Positions 1 through 8,966 of a stretch of 64,000 nucleotides of DNA are shown here, in pieces (within the stretch, counting starts at the first letter, position 1; every line of letters starts with the position of its first letter). Position numbers and translations under genes: made by a program. Source of the DNA: UBA11872 sp965198285. GTDB taxonomy: Bacteria; Chloroflexota; UBA11872. Under the pieces are notes generated by a model that was not told the DNA's origin, did not search any database, and saw only the letters and a list, made by a program, of their open reading frames with translations. The stretch is from positions 2,170,001-2,234,000 of the forward strand of contig OZ240251.1 of NCBI GenBank assembly GCA_965198285.1, given 5' to 3'.

Positions 1-663
1 GACCGCCGGGGCGGCGCCGTGGACCTGGCGGTGTTGGGCGTGCACCAGATGGACCTGATGCGGCAGGTCGCGGGCGACCCGCGCCAGATGAGCGCCAGCG
101 TGATGCAGTCCGGGCGACCCGTGGGTCTGCCGGACGTGCACGAAGGCAGCGAGAACCTGGGGCTGATGGCCGGCGACCAGCTCTTCGCCACGTACCTGTT
201 CGACCAGGGGGTGGTCGGCACCTTCTCGTCCGTTCGCACCGGACCCGGCATGCACCGCCAGATGGGCATTGAGCTGGTTGGCACCGCCGGGCTGCTCTCG
301 TTGCGGGGCGGCCCTACCACCGGCCAGCCGTTGCTGATCAACCGGCGACCGGAGCTGGATCCGGGCGTGGCAAGCAACTGGGAAGCCATCGCAGTGCCGC
401 CGCTGGATGCCGAGGCCCTGGGCGACACCGAGGGCAGAGCCGATGCCCGTGAACTGCTACACACGACCATGACGCGCGACCTGCTCCAGGCCGTGGAACA
501 GAACCGCCGCCCGGTCTGCGACGCCATCGACGGCCGCTGGATAGTCGAAATGGTGATGGCCGTCCACGAAGGGGGGCTTACGCAGCAGACGGTGCGGTTT
601 CCGCTGGAGGTGCGGGAGAACCCGTATGCGGCGCGAAGGCAGATGGCGCTGGCGGACGTGTAA
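1..663 (+). CDS. Gfo/Idh/MocA family oxidoreductase, C-terminal part (5' end outside window)
   Basis: The frame is open from base 1, so the gene begins upstream of the window; the GTG at 19 is internal. The visible 220 residues form the C-terminal alpha/beta domain of an NAD(P)-dependent sugar or polyol dehydrogenase. The opening GGAVDLAVLGVHQMDLMR matches the family motif that follows the catalytic region (G-G-x-x-x-D-x-G-x-H-x-x-D), and contains the conserved Asp and His. The Rossmann domain is missing from this view. Four more family members lie in the window, suggesting a sugar-oxidation specialist. The substrate cannot be predicted. Confidence 0.85.
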   Translation, partial: DRRGGAVDLAVLGVHQMDLMRQVAGDPRQMSASVMQSGRPVGLPDVHEGSENLGLMAGDQLFATYLFDQGVVGTFSSVRTGPGMHRQMGIELVGTAGLLSLRGGPTTGQPLLINRRPELDPGVASNWEAIAVPPLDAEALGDTEGRADARELLHTTMTRDLLQAVEQNRRPVCDAIDGRWIVEMVMAVHEGGLTQQTVRFPLEVRENPYAARRQMALADV

Positions 664-879
664 ACCGCTCCGCGGCTTTTGCTGGGGGCTCTAACTTTCG
701 CGGAGGGATCGAGAGCCGGGGGCTGGTTCACCGGGCTAGCGGGGAGCGCCTGGGTTGTTGGTTGGTGCTGGGTCCCGGCTGAAGACGCCGGGATTACGGA
801 GAGCTTGGCCGGGAGGCTGTTGTGTTCGTAAAATGTTCGGTATACTGGCGGCGGGCAGGGGTCGTGGAAGGTTTCTGCC

Positions 880-1806
880 GTGCGACTGGATATACGGGAG
901 ATCACCTGCCGTAGCGCGCTCAACCGCGTGCGCGGCATGCCGTTCAAGTGGAGCCTGAACCCGTACCGGGGGTGTAGTCACGCTTGCTGGTATTGCTACG
1001 CGAGGGAGACGCATACCTACTTGGACCTGAATGGCGGCCGCGACTTCGAGCGGGTGATCTTCGCCAAGATCAACGTCGCCGAACGTCTGCGCTCGCAGAT
1101 TCAGTCGCCGCGCTGGAAGCGCGAGACGGTGGCGGTGGGCGCCGCCACTGATCCCTATCAGCCGGTCGAAGGCCACCTGCGCCTCACCCAGGCCTGCCTG
1201 CGCGAGTTCCTGGCGGCGCGCTCGCCCATCGGCCTGATTACCAAGTCCACCCTGATCCGCCGCGACCGACACTTGCTGCAGGACCTGGCCCGAGCCGGCG
1301 GCGCCAGCGTCACCGTTTCCATCCCCATCGCCGATCCGCATCTCTCACGACGCATCGAGCCGGGCGTCCCCCCGCCAGCCGAACGCTTTCGGGTTGTCCG
1401 CGAACTGGCCGACCTGAATCTGGACGTAGGGGTGAACATGGCCCCGGTGCTTCCGGGCCTGACCGACTCCGACGCCGCGATCGCCGAGCTGATGCGGCTG
1501 GCCCGCGAGCACGGCGCGCGCCGCATAGGCGTCCGCATGCTGCACTTGCAGCCCGAACCCAAGCGCTGGTTCCTGCAGAACCTGCGCCGCTACTTCCCGC
1601 ACCTGGAACCGCTCTACGCCGATCTCTATCCAGGCGCCAGTACCTACGTTGACGACACGGTCGAGGACGACCTGGAAGCCCGCGCCGACTCCCTGCGCGA
1701 CTTCATCGGCCCCGCGCAGCCAGACACCCCGCCGCTCGGCCCGCCACCGGCGCCGATTCAGCTTCCGCTGATTGGTAGCCAGTTGCCAGTTGCCAGTGGC
1801 CAGTAG
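880..1806 (+). CDS. Radical SAM protein, spore photoproduct lyase-like (SPL family)
   Basis: A 308-residue protein with a [4Fe-4S] cluster motif C32-x3-C36-x2-C39 inside NPYRGCSHACWYCYAR, the signature of the SPL/Rv2578c-type radical SAM family. Later stretches such as GAATDPYQPVEG and LITKSTLIRRD are also typical of the family. It would cleave S-adenosylmethionine to a 5'-deoxyadenosyl radical; the target is unknown for this subgroup, and DNA repair is only a family-level possibility. The start is GTG at 880, just before the conserved MRLDIREI. The last nine residues are encoded by a heptanucleotide tandem repeat and probably are an extension of the real C terminus. It stands alone, with a convergent Gfo/Idh gene downstream. 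Confidence 0.85.
   Translation: MRLDIREITCRSALNRVRGMPFKWSLNPYRGCSHACWYCYARETHTYLDLNGGRDFERVIFAKINVAERLRSQIQSPRWKRETVAVGAATDPYQPVEGHLRLTQACLREFLAARSPIGLITKSTLIRRDRHLLQDLARAGGASVTVSIPIADPHLSRRIEPGVPPPAERFRVVRELADLNLDVGVNMAPVLPGLTDSDAAIAELMRLAREHGARRIGVRMLHLQPEPKRWFLQNLRRYFPHLEPLYADLYPGASTYVDDTVEDDLEARADSLRDFIGPAQPDTPPLGPPPAPIQLPLIGSQLPVASGQ
1777..1804 (+). repeat. Four-copy 7-bp tandem repeat at the 3' end of the radical SAM gene
   Basis: Four consecutive units of the form NGCCAGT (agccagt, tgccagt, tgccagt, ggccagt) run into the TAG stop codon. They encode the final residues of the radical SAM protein, which look like non-conserved filler. Confidence 0.8.
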
Positions 1807-1839
1807 TCGGAAGGGAGTGGCTATGGATTGGGTGCATGG

Positions 1840-2946
1840 TCAGCCGAGGTCAGTGCGGATTTCTTCGATGGTGACGGGGGCGCCGGTGGTCAGGCTGCGG
1901 GCGATGGCTTCCAGGGCCAGTAGATTCTCGTAGCCGTCCCGCAGCGTGGGCTTTCCGGGATCGGCGCCCCGAATGGCGGCGGCAAAGGCCGCCAGTTGAT
2001 CCACGTAGCCCCAGGCCTTCTCGGCCGGATATTGGCGGGGCACCTGCCAGGTCACGGCGGGCATCACCTCGTGATACATCCCAAAATTCGGTTCGGCGGG
2101 CGCCACGCGCAGGTGCTCGGTGTTCTCGGGCCGTTGCAGGTAGGTGACCCGGTCCAGATCAACCACGTCCACGCTGGTTCCGGCGCTGCCGGTGATGGTG
2201 GTGCGCATCTGGAAGTAGGGCGTGGCCGTGTTCAGGTCCAGCACCGCCAGGGTGCCGTTCACGAACTCCAGCATGACGACGATCGGCTCCCCGCTGGGAA
2301 CGCTGCCGCTCTGTACCTGGTAGGCCGTGACCGTCTGAATCTCGCCCAATACGCTGCGCGACGTGTCGACCGGATGAATCGACTGGTAGTAGAGCAGTCC
2401 GCGCACCAGCGGCTCCAGGCCCCAGAACGGTTCGGTTGGAATCGCGCCGCAGTACTTGGTGAAGACCGTGGTCGGCTCGCCGAACTCGTGCGAGGCGGCG
2501 ATGCGCCGGGCCGTGCGCATGGCCGGCGAATGCCGTTGGTTGTGGCCCACCTGTCCCATCAAGCCCCTGGCGGCCGCGAACTCCGCCAGGTGGCGGGCGT
2601 CGGCCGGACAGAGCCCGGGCGGCTTGTCGATGAAAAGGTGACAGCCGTGTTCCAGGCACTCTAGGCCAACCGGGTTTTGCATGGCCGGCGGACCGATCAA
2701 GATGACGGCCTCGGGCTGCTCTTCCGCCAGCATCCGCTGGGTCTGCGCGTAAACGGCGGAAACGCCCAGGCGCCCCGCGGTGGCGCGGGCGCGGGACTCG
2801 TCCAGGTCGCAGACCGCCACGACCTGCACCTGGGGCAGGTAGGGCAGGCTGGGATGGATGCACTGGCTGGCATGACGGCCGCAGCCGATCAGCCCCACGC
2901 GGACCGGGGGCATCCCGGATTCAGCCACGGATTCCTCGGCTCGCAT
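1840..2946 (-). CDS. Gfo/Idh/MocA family oxidoreductase
   Basis: A 368-residue NAD(P)-dependent dehydrogenase. The Rossmann nucleotide-binding motif VGLIGCGRH lies near residue 20, and the EKP-like lysine motif appears as HLFIDKPPG at about residue 105. The C-terminal substrate domain contains the SIHPVDTSR stretch. The frame opens at ATG 2946; ATG 2913 (MPPVRVGLIG) is an alternative start closer to the Rossmann strand. It is transcribed divergently from the TIM-barrel gene at 3044, so the 97 bp between them probably hold both promoters. The substrate is unknown, probably a sugar or inositol derivative. Confidence 0.88.
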   Translation of the reverse strand: MRAEESVAESGMPPVRVGLIGCGRHASQCIHPSLPYLPQVQVVAVCDLDESRARATAGRLGVSAVYAQTQRMLAEEQPEAVILIGPPAMQNPVGLECLEHGCHLFIDKPPGLCPADARHLAEFAAARGLMGQVGHNQRHSPAMRTARRIAASHEFGEPTTVFTKYCGAIPTEPFWGLEPLVRGLLYYQSIHPVDTSRSVLGEIQTVTAYQVQSGSVPSGEPIVVMLEFVNGTLAVLDLNTATPYFQMRTTITGSAGTSVDVVDLDRVTYLQRPENTEHLRVAPAEPNFGMYHEVMPAVTWQVPRQYPAEKAWGYVDQLAAFAAAIRGADPGKPTLRDGYENLLALEAIARSLTTGAPVTIEEIRTDLG

Positions 2947-3043
2947 TGGCTCCGGCCATATCCTGCGGCTCGTCTGGTGGTGGGATATCGTAGGCGATGG
3001 CGAATTGATCCGCCGTGGCGCGGCCGAATGAGGACGAACTGGG

Positions 3044-3985
3044 ATGAGGCTCGGCGGCCTGTATCCAATCTTTGAGCCGGATGTTGCCCTGCGCCGCGCC
3101 CCCGATTACGCGCCGGTCACGCCGCCGAATCTGCTCTTTGTGCGGCCGGGGTCGTTGGACGACTTCGACGACATTACGCCGCAGCTCGACCGCTACGGAC
3201 TCTCCGCCATCGGCGCGACCTGGGCCCTATGGGATCGCAGCCTGGATGAATGCGCGGCCTTCGGCGAACGCGCGCGCGAACTCGGAATCATGGTCGGCGA
3301 GGCCAGCTTCAACGACAACCTAATGGTCGCGGACCAGGCGCTGATGGACCAACGGATCAACGACGTCCGCCGCGGGCTCCGGAACGCCGACGCCATGCAG
3401 TGCCGCACGCTCCACATCCTGCCCGGCACCAAGGATCCGAACGGCGGCATGCTCACGCCCCACCCCGTCATGTTCACGGACGCCTACAAGGCCGAATTGC
3501 GCGAGGTCGTCCTTCGCATCATGGATGGGCTGGACTTGCAGCACACCCGCTTCCTGATCGAACCGTTCAACCACAGCTTCTTCTACCAACCGGAGGACAT
3601 TCGCGAGTTCTTCGACTCGGTGGATCATCCGCGGGTTGGGTTCCAGATGGACGTGGTCAACATGATCGCGATGGACACCTACTTCGATACCACGTCCCTG
3701 ATCCACCGCACCTTCGACCTGCTGGGCGATTTCGTCTACTCCGCGCACGTCAAGGACATGCAGTGGGACCATGGGCACCTGACGCTGAAGTGGGACGAGG
3801 TCCTTATCGGTGAAGGCACGCTGGACCTTGCGACCTACCTGCGGCGACTGGACGAACTGGACCCCGACACGCCCTGCTACTGCGAACACCTGCCCGACGA
3901 GGCGTCCTACGCGTATAACTTTGCGAAGGTGCACGAGGTCGCGGAGGAGGTTGGGGTGGCAATCAAGCGGCGGCAGGGCGACTAG
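3044..3985 (+). CDS. Sugar phosphate isomerase/epimerase-like TIM barrel (xylose isomerase-like)
   Basis: A 313-residue protein of the AP endonuclease 2/xylose isomerase-like TIM-barrel superfamily. Metal-ligand-type stretches are visible: FLIEPFNHSFF (Glu on a strand), VGFQMDVVNMI (Asp), VYSAHVKDMQW (His, Lys, Asp) and the terminal YCEHLPDE (Glu). Members isomerise or epimerise keto-sugars. The start ATG 3044 follows a GAGGA at 3027-3031. It precedes a NIPSNAP gene and a Gfo/Idh gene on the same strand with short gaps, so the three are probably one operon for sugar or polyol oxidation. Confidence 0.85.
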   Translation: MRLGGLYPIFEPDVALRRAPDYAPVTPPNLLFVRPGSLDDFDDITPQLDRYGLSAIGATWALWDRSLDECAAFGERARELGIMVGEASFNDNLMVADQALMDQRINDVRRGLRNADAMQCRTLHILPGTKDPNGGMLTPHPVMFTDAYKAELREVVLRIMDGLDLQHTRFLIEPFNHSFFYQPEDIREFFDSVDHPRVGFQMDVVNMIAMDTYFDTTSLIHRTFDLLGDFVYSAHVKDMQWDHGHLTLKWDEVLIGEGTLDLATYLRRLDELDPDTPCYCEHLPDEASYAYNFAKVHEVAEEVGVAIKRRQGD

Positions 3986-4013
3986 CAAGCCTGGGAACTG
4001 AAAGGTTGAGCCG

Positions 4014-4334
4014 ATGATTTACGAACTGCGCGTCTACGAGATCCTCCCCGGCCGCATGCCCGCCATGCTGGCGCGGCTGGAACGGGCGTCGGAGGTGTTC
4101 CGACAGCACGGCTTCGACATCGCTGGGGTCTGGACCGAGATCGTGGACGGCAGCCCGCGGCTGATTTACATCAACGTCTATGACAGCGTTGAGGAACGCG
4201 AGCGCCAGTGGGACGCCTTTGCGCAGGATCCGGCCTGGGCCACCATTGAGGCCGAGTCCGAACAAGACGGCCCCATCGTGGCGGGGGTGACGAGCACCTT
4301 TATGGACCCCGCCTACTTCTCGCCGCTGAAGTAG
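4014..4334 (+). CDS. NIPSNAP family protein
   Basis: A 106-residue protein beginning MIYELRVYEILPGRMPAML, the classic opening of NIPSNAP dimeric alpha/beta barrel proteins. The length is usual for single-domain bacterial members. Their biochemical role is unclear; in bacteria they often accompany sugar-catabolic Gfo/Idh and TIM-barrel genes, as here. It starts 28 bp after the isomerase-like gene and is followed by the dehydrogenase at 4394, so co-transcription is likely. Confidence 0.88.
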   Translation: MIYELRVYEILPGRMPAMLARLERASEVFRQHGFDIAGVWTEIVDGSPRLIYINVYDSVEERERQWDAFAQDPAWATIEAESEQDGPIVAGVTSTFMDPAYFSPLK

Positions 4335-4393
4335 GCAAAGTCCACGGTGCGCTGTCCGACGGTTAGCGGCGCTGACGTGTCGTGGAGGCGTCA

Positions 4394-5485
4394 GTGAACA
4401 GTCGAAAGCTGGGCATCGGCATCATCGGCGCCGGCCAGATCGCCCAACTGGCGCACATCCCCGGCTATCAGGCGATTCCCGAGCAGTGCGAGATCGTCGC
4501 CGCGGCCGACGTTTCGGAAGACGCGCTGGCGGCCGCGCAGCGTGATTTCGGCATCCCAAACGTCTTTCGCGACTACCACGAACTACTGCAACTCGATGAG
4601 GTCGACGCGGTTAGCGTCTGCGCCTCCAATCCGATCCATCATCCCGCCACCCTGGCGGCGCTGGCCGCCGGCAAGCACGTGTTCTGCGAGAAGCCGCTGG
4701 CGCTCAATGCGGCCGATGCGCGCGAGATGGTCGAAGCCGCTGAAGCGGCCGACAGGATTCTCGCGGTGGACTTCCAGTCCAGGTTCATCCCCCAGGCCGT
4801 GGCGCTCAAGCAGTCAATCGAGCGCGGGGACCTGGGCGAGGTCTATTTCGTCCGCGCCGCCTGGAACCGTCGGCGAGGCTTCGCGCCCCGCACCAAGGGC
4901 GTCTTCCACTCCAAGGCTCTCAACGGCGGCGGCGCGCTTATTGACGTCGGCGTGCACGTTATTGACACCGCCCTCTGGCTCATGGGCGGGCCGAGCCCCG
5001 TGTCCGTGTCCGGCGCCACCTACCTGAAAATCGGCAACCAGGCGGAAGGCGGCTACAACCCCTGGGGCCCCTGGAACCACGAGGAGATGGACGTCGACGA
5101 CTTTGCCCTGGCGATGATCCGCTGCGACAACGGCGCCACGCTCTCGCTGGAGTGCAGCTGGGCGCTGAACATCGTGGAGGACGAGTATTACCGTGTCTGG
5201 GTTGCGGGTGACCGCGCAGGCGCCGAGCTAATCCTGGGCCGAACCGAGGAATCCGCAACGCCGCTGCGAATCTTCAGCGCCGAATCCGAATCCTGGGTCG
5301 ACCGCGTGCATCAGAACTTTGCGCCAGTGCCCTGGCCCCAGCACGCGGCCGTCGCCGACTTCGTCCGCGCCGTCCGGGAAGGTGGCCAGCCCAGATCGAC
5401 CGGCGAAGACGGCCTGCGCGTCCAGCAAGTCGTGGACGCCATCTACGCCTCGGCCGCCAGCAGTCGTGAGGTCAGCCTGGCGTAG
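4394..5485 (+). CDS. Gfo/Idh/MocA family oxidoreductase
   Basis: NAD(P)-dependent dehydrogenase of about 363 residues. The Rossmann motif GIGIIGAGQIAQ is at the N terminus, the catalytic-lysine motif HVFCEKPLALN is at about residue 100, and GGGALIDVGVHVIDTALWL supplies the conserved Asp and His. The frame is open to a GTG at 4382, but GGAGG at 4384-4388 sits five bases before GTG 4394, giving MNSRKLGIGIIG; this start is preferred. It is third in a likely operon after the TIM-barrel and NIPSNAP genes and convergent with the glycosidase-like gene at 5518. Confidence 0.9.
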   Translation: MNSRKLGIGIIGAGQIAQLAHIPGYQAIPEQCEIVAAADVSEDALAAAQRDFGIPNVFRDYHELLQLDEVDAVSVCASNPIHHPATLAALAAGKHVFCEKPLALNAADAREMVEAAEAADRILAVDFQSRFIPQAVALKQSIERGDLGEVYFVRAAWNRRRGFAPRTKGVFHSKALNGGGALIDVGVHVIDTALWLMGGPSPVSVSGATYLKIGNQAEGGYNPWGPWNHEEMDVDDFALAMIRCDNGATLSLECSWALNIVEDEYYRVWVAGDRAGAELILGRTEESATPLRIFSAESESWVDRVHQNFAPVPWPQHAAVADFVRAVREGGQPRSTGEDGLRVQQVVDAIYASAASSREVSLA

Positions 5486-5517
5486 GTGGTCTGGTCGCAC
5501 GCCGATTCGAGCCGGCC

Positions 5518-6393
5518 TTAGAGGTCGTTCAGCCTCGCGATGGCTATGCCGGCCTCGCCTGCCACCGAATACAGCAGGTACGTGTCGCCGTTCTCCTCAA
5601 AGATCCCGGGATCCCGAAGCTGACGAACCCGCACCTCCGTCAGCCCCCGTTGCGAGGGCTCAAGTGGCAGGTCCGCGCCCTCATAGTCCATCTCCGGTTC
5701 CAACACCAGCACAGGCTCCGACTCTCGCCAATCCATCCAATCCGGGCTGAGGTCGATCTCGGACACCAGGATTCGTTCCGGACAGTCCCAGGCGTTTGAG
5801 TAGAAGACGCTCAGCCTGTCGCCCGCCAGCCTGACGGCGCAGTGACGCATGTCCGCACTGAACAGCGTCGGACCCTCGGCAAATCCTGTGAGCCCGTCCC
5901 TCGACTGGTAGAACTGCCCCGGCATGCCGATCGCATAGTGGTAGCCGTCGTACTGAAAGACCCGGAAGTACGAATTCCCCAGCAGCTCTTCGCGGGCCTC
6001 AAAGTTGATCCCGTCCTCACTTAGAGCCACCCGCGAACGCTGGACTCCCTTGGCTACGACGCCGTGGTAGTACATCCGAATCTGGCGGTTGTCTTCATCC
6101 ACGTGCACGTCGGGCGACGCTACATGATTGGGGTTTCTTGAGTTGCCAAAAAACGAGTCCTCCAGGTCCAGCACCCCGGGCCCGTACGTGGCCCACAGCC
6201 CCTCCAGATTCTCGGCGTAAGCCATTCGTATGTACTGGCCTCTATGGTGGGCAAAGTAGAGGTAATAAGCGCCCAGGGGGGCATCAACCCACGCGGGAAC
6301 CCGCACCAGAGAAGGACCATTTATATTGCTGCCAATCCTGGCATCTATTTCGGGTGTAATAATCGGATTGTTTCGCAGCCGTTCGACTCTCAT
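5518..6393 (-). CDS. Five-bladed beta-propeller glycosidase-like protein (GH43/GH130-like)
   Basis: A 291-residue protein without signal peptide. It begins with NPIITPEID and continues NGPSLVRVP and YYLYFAHHRGQYIRMAYA, which resembles the first blades of GH43/GH130-type five-bladed propellers; VASPDVHVDEDNRQIRMYYHG and LRDPGIFEENGDTYLLYSVAG are further blade motifs. The repeated Asp/Glu-containing turns would be compatible with a glycosidase or phosphorylase active site, but no exact catalytic set can be assigned by eye. It would act on a glycan in the cytoplasm. It sits between the sugar-oxidation operon and the ABC transporter ATPase genes. Confidence 0.65.
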   Translation of the reverse strand: MRVERLRNNPIITPEIDARIGSNINGPSLVRVPAWVDAPLGAYYLYFAHHRGQYIRMAYAENLEGLWATYGPGVLDLEDSFFGNSRNPNHVASPDVHVDEDNRQIRMYYHGVVAKGVQRSRVALSEDGINFEAREELLGNSYFRVFQYDGYHYAIGMPGQFYQSRDGLTGFAEGPTLFSADMRHCAVRLAGDRLSVFYSNAWDCPERILVSEIDLSPDWMDWRESEPVLVLEPEMDYEGADLPLEPSQRGLTEVRVRQLRDPGIFEENGDTYLLYSVAGEAGIAIARLNDL

Positions 6394-6460
6394 AGCCCTG
6401 GTCCCTCGTCTCTTACGTTGAGGTTCTCGTCGGCGCTAAAAATCCGAATCCGAACTTCGT

Positions 6461-7525
6461 TCAGCCCGCCGCTGGCTCCTCGGAGCCGCCGGCTGATTGT
6501 GGGGTGAGTTGCGGTTCGAAGACCACGTCCAGGTTCTCGCCTTCCAGTTCCGGCGAGTCGTTGTAGCGGAAGCAGGCGGCCGCGCGGGAGGGGTGCTCGT
6601 GGTAGAGGGGCGGCCGCTGGCCGCGGCAAGGGTCGAAGGCCACGGGACAACGGTCCACGAACTTGCAACCGGTTTCCGCGACTTCCATTGACTCCGGGTC
6701 GCCGGCGATCTCGGCTTCCGCGCCCCAGGGAATAGAGGGATCGGGCTGCGGAATCGACGAGACCAGAAGCTGCGTATAGGGGTGCTTGGGGTCGCGAATC
6801 ACCTGCTCCACCGACCCGGCTTCCACCACCGAACCCTTGTACATCACCAGGATGTTGTCGGCGATCTGGTAGGCCGTGGTCAGGTCGTGGGTGATGTACA
6901 CCACTGAGATCCCCAGCTCCTGCTTCATGCGCCGGATGCTCTCCAGGATTGTGGCGCGCAGCGAGGCGTCCACCATCGAGACCGGTTCGTCGGCCACGAT
7001 CAGGCGGGGCCGCAGCAGCATGGCGCGGGCCACCATCACGCGTTGGCGCTGCCCGCCGCTCAACTGGTGGGGAAACCGCCCCAGCGTCTCCGCCGGTTGC
7101 AGGCCCACCATGTCCAGGGCCTCCTCGATTAGTCGGGTGGTCTCTTGCTTGGACTCGGCGAGCTGAAACTTCTGGGCGGGCACTGTCAGGACGTGGTCGA
7201 CCTTGTAGAAGGGGTTATAGGACTCGAACGGGTCCTGAAAGATCGGCTGAATTTCGCGCAGGTAGGCGCGCCGCTGCTCGCGGGAGAGGTCGTCGACCGA
7301 CTGACCGCGGTAGATCACCTCGCCCGACGAAGGCGGAATCACGCCCAGCAGCAGCCGAGCCAGGGTCGTCTTGCCACTGCCGCTCTCGCCGGCCACGGCC
7401 AGAATGGACGGCGACTGCTCATCGATCGTCATCGTCACGTCGTCCACGGCCACCGTGCGGCGACGCCGAATGATGCCGGCCGAGAAGACCTTGCTGACGT
7501 TGGACATCTCCAGGAAGGCCGTCAT
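6461..7525 (-). CDS. Oligopeptide/dipeptide-type ABC transporter ATP-binding protein (DppF/OppF-like)
   Basis: ATPase subunit of about 354 residues. The Walker A motif is GESGSGKTT, the ABC signature LSGGQRQRV, Walker B is RLIVADEPVSMVD and the switch His lies in VVYITHDL. The C-terminal CKFVDRCPVA...C stretch is the oligopeptide-transporter extension. The frame is open upstream to 7603, but ATG 7525 (MTAFLEMSNVSKVF) overlaps the stop of the preceding ATPase gene in an ATGA arrangement, which indicates translational coupling. It would pair with the 7522-8481 product to energise the permeases encoded at 11261 and 12249. Confidence 0.93.
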   Translation of the reverse strand: MTAFLEMSNVSKVFSAGIIRRRRTVAVDDVTMTIDEQSPSILAVAGESGSGKTTLARLLLGVIPPSSGEVIYRGQSVDDLSREQRRAYLREIQPIFQDPFESYNPFYKVDHVLTVPAQKFQLAESKQETTRLIEEALDMVGLQPAETLGRFPHQLSGGQRQRVMVARAMLLRPRLIVADEPVSMVDASLRATILESIRRMKQELGISVVYITHDLTTAYQIADNILVMYKGSVVEAGSVEQVIRDPKHPYTQLLVSSIPQPDPSIPWGAEAEIAGDPESMEVAETGCKFVDRCPVAFDPCRGQRPPLYHEHPSRAAACFRYNDSPELEGENLDVVFEPQLTPQSAGGSEEPAAG

Positions 7526-8481
7526 GCGGCTTCTCCGGGATAGAGGTGACAGGACACCACGCGGCCGCTCTGCGAGGTTGGCGCCGGAACCTCCGAGTCG
7601 CATGGCTCGAACGCGCTCGGACAGCGTGGATGGAAGGGACAGCCGGGTGGCACGTTGATCAGCGTCGGCGGTGATCCGGGAATGCTCGCCAGCGCGCGTT
7701 TGGCCGTAAGGGTCGGCACGCTTTCGATCAACAGCTTCGTGTAGGGATGTTGCGGGTTGGTGAACAGGTCGTGCACGGGCGCCAGTTCCACAAGTTTGCC
7801 GGCATACATCACGCCCATGCGGTCGGCGATCTGGGCCATCAGTCCCATGTCGTGCCCGACGATCAGCACCGAGGCGCCGATCTCTTCCTGCACCGAGCGC
7901 AGCGTCTCCATCACCTGCCGCTGCACCACCACGTCCAGCGCGCTGGTGGGTTCGTCCGCGATGATCACCGAGGGACTCAGCGACGTGCCGATCGCGATGG
8001 CGACGCGCTGCTTCATGCCCCCGCTCAACTCGTGCGGGAACTTGCCGCCGACCTCGGCGTCCAGCCCCACCCGGGCCAACTGGGCTCGAATGCGCGCGGC
8101 CAACTCTTCGCGGCTGTCCCCAGGCTCGTGGGTTTTGATGCCGTCGGCCAGTTGGTCGCGGATCCGCATGACGGGATTCAGGGAATTCATGGCGCCCTGG
8201 GGAACCAGCGCCAGCCGGTCCAGGCGGATGCGCCGCAACGCGTCCACGTCGAGTTGCATCACGTCGCCCACGCCGTCCAGCAGGACTTCGCCGCCGGCGA
8301 TGCGGGCCGGCGGCTTGTGCAGGCGCATGATCGCCAGCGCCATGGTGCTCTTGCCCGAGCCGGACTCGCCGACCAGACCCAGGCGCTCGCCTGGACGTAG
8401 ATCAAAGCTGACGCCGTCCACGGCCTTCACCGTACCCGCGGGCGTGTCGTAGTAGACCCGCAGGTCGTTGACCGTGAGCAC
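7522..8481 (-). CDS. Oligopeptide/dipeptide-type ABC transporter ATP-binding protein (DppD/OppD-like)
   Basis: ATPase of 319 residues. Walker A is GESGSGKST, the signature is LSGGMKQRV, Walker B is SVIIADEPTSALD and the H-loop is LIVGHDMGL. The C-terminal PPGCPFHPRCPSAFEPC is the cysteine-containing extension of Opp/Dpp-type ATPases. Its stop codon overlaps the start of the second ATPase gene by ATGA, so the two are coupled. Despite the peptide name, family members near carbohydrate genes can import oligosaccharides, and the hydrolase-rich context makes that plausible. Confidence 0.94.
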   Translation of the reverse strand: MLTVNDLRVYYDTPAGTVKAVDGVSFDLRPGERLGLVGESGSGKSTMALAIMRLHKPPARIAGGEVLLDGVGDVMQLDVDALRRIRLDRLALVPQGAMNSLNPVMRIRDQLADGIKTHEPGDSREELAARIRAQLARVGLDAEVGGKFPHELSGGMKQRVAIAIGTSLSPSVIIADEPTSALDVVVQRQVMETLRSVQEEIGASVLIVGHDMGLMAQIADRMGVMYAGKLVELAPVHDLFTNPQHPYTKLLIESVPTLTAKRALASIPGSPPTLINVPPGCPFHPRCPSAFEPCDSEVPAPTSQSGRVVSCHLYPGEAA

Positions 8482-8554
8482 CGCGCCGTTGTTCAGGTTA
8501 GGCGTCCCCGATGCGGCATCAGGTCAGGCACGTGCGCCCGGCGCCACGGCCGGG

Positions 8555-8797
8555 TCAGGACTGCTTTTGCCCGGGAATGGGCTGCGGCGTGGGCGTTGGG
8601 TAACTCGGGTTTCGGCCGCCGGCGCGGAAGAAGTCCAGCGTCGGTGTTTTTGTGGGCTCCGTCGTCGATCCCGACGACTCCGACGACTCAGACGAATCAC
8701 TCGGCGAAGCCCCGCAGGCGACGCCGGCAACGCCAGCGACGCCGGCAAACAATGTCGCCGCGAGCATCCGGCGGCGCGTGAATGTGCTGCGTGTCAT
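8555..8797 (-). CDS. Small Tat-type lipoprotein of unknown function
   Basis: An 80-residue product. The N-terminal TFTRRRMLAATLFAG is a twin-arginine-like signal, followed by a hydrophobic core and a lipobox ending VACG. The mature part is Ser/Thr/Pro rich (SSESSESSGSTTEPTK) with no recognisable domain. It lies between the ATPase and binding-protein genes of the ABC cluster on the same strand, so it may be an accessory lipoprotein of the importer. It resembles the micro-lipoproteins at 41-46 kb in design but lacks their PGGGY motif. No strong Shine-Dalgarno sequence was seen. Confidence 0.55.
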   Translation of the reverse strand: MTRSTFTRRRMLAATLFAGVAGVAGVACGASPSDSSESSESSGSTTEPTKTPTLDFFRAGGRNPSYPTPTPQPIPGQKQS

Positions 8798-8916
8798 GGG
8801 TCTAAAGCCCGCATCCTCTCCATACGGCTGCCATCCAGCGGGATGCTGTCCGCAGGGCCTCGCTGGAGCCAGTCCCGAGCATCTCAGACGAAGACTTCCC
8901 TAGTTCGATAGTACCC

Positions 8917-8953
8917 GGCGGGGGGGCTTCCCGCAGCCGGGAAGCCCCCCGCC
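8917..8953 (-). terminator. Strong GC hairpin downstream of the ABC binding-protein gene
   Basis: The left arm (8917-8933) and right arm (8938-8953) pair over about 16 bp with one bulged G and a CAGC loop. It starts 14 bases beyond the stop of the gene at 8967, as expected for a terminator or attenuator. There is no clear U tract. It could lower expression of the downstream small lipoprotein and ATPases relative to the binding protein. Confidence 0.6.
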
Positions 8954-8966
8954 GATCAGGCCAACG

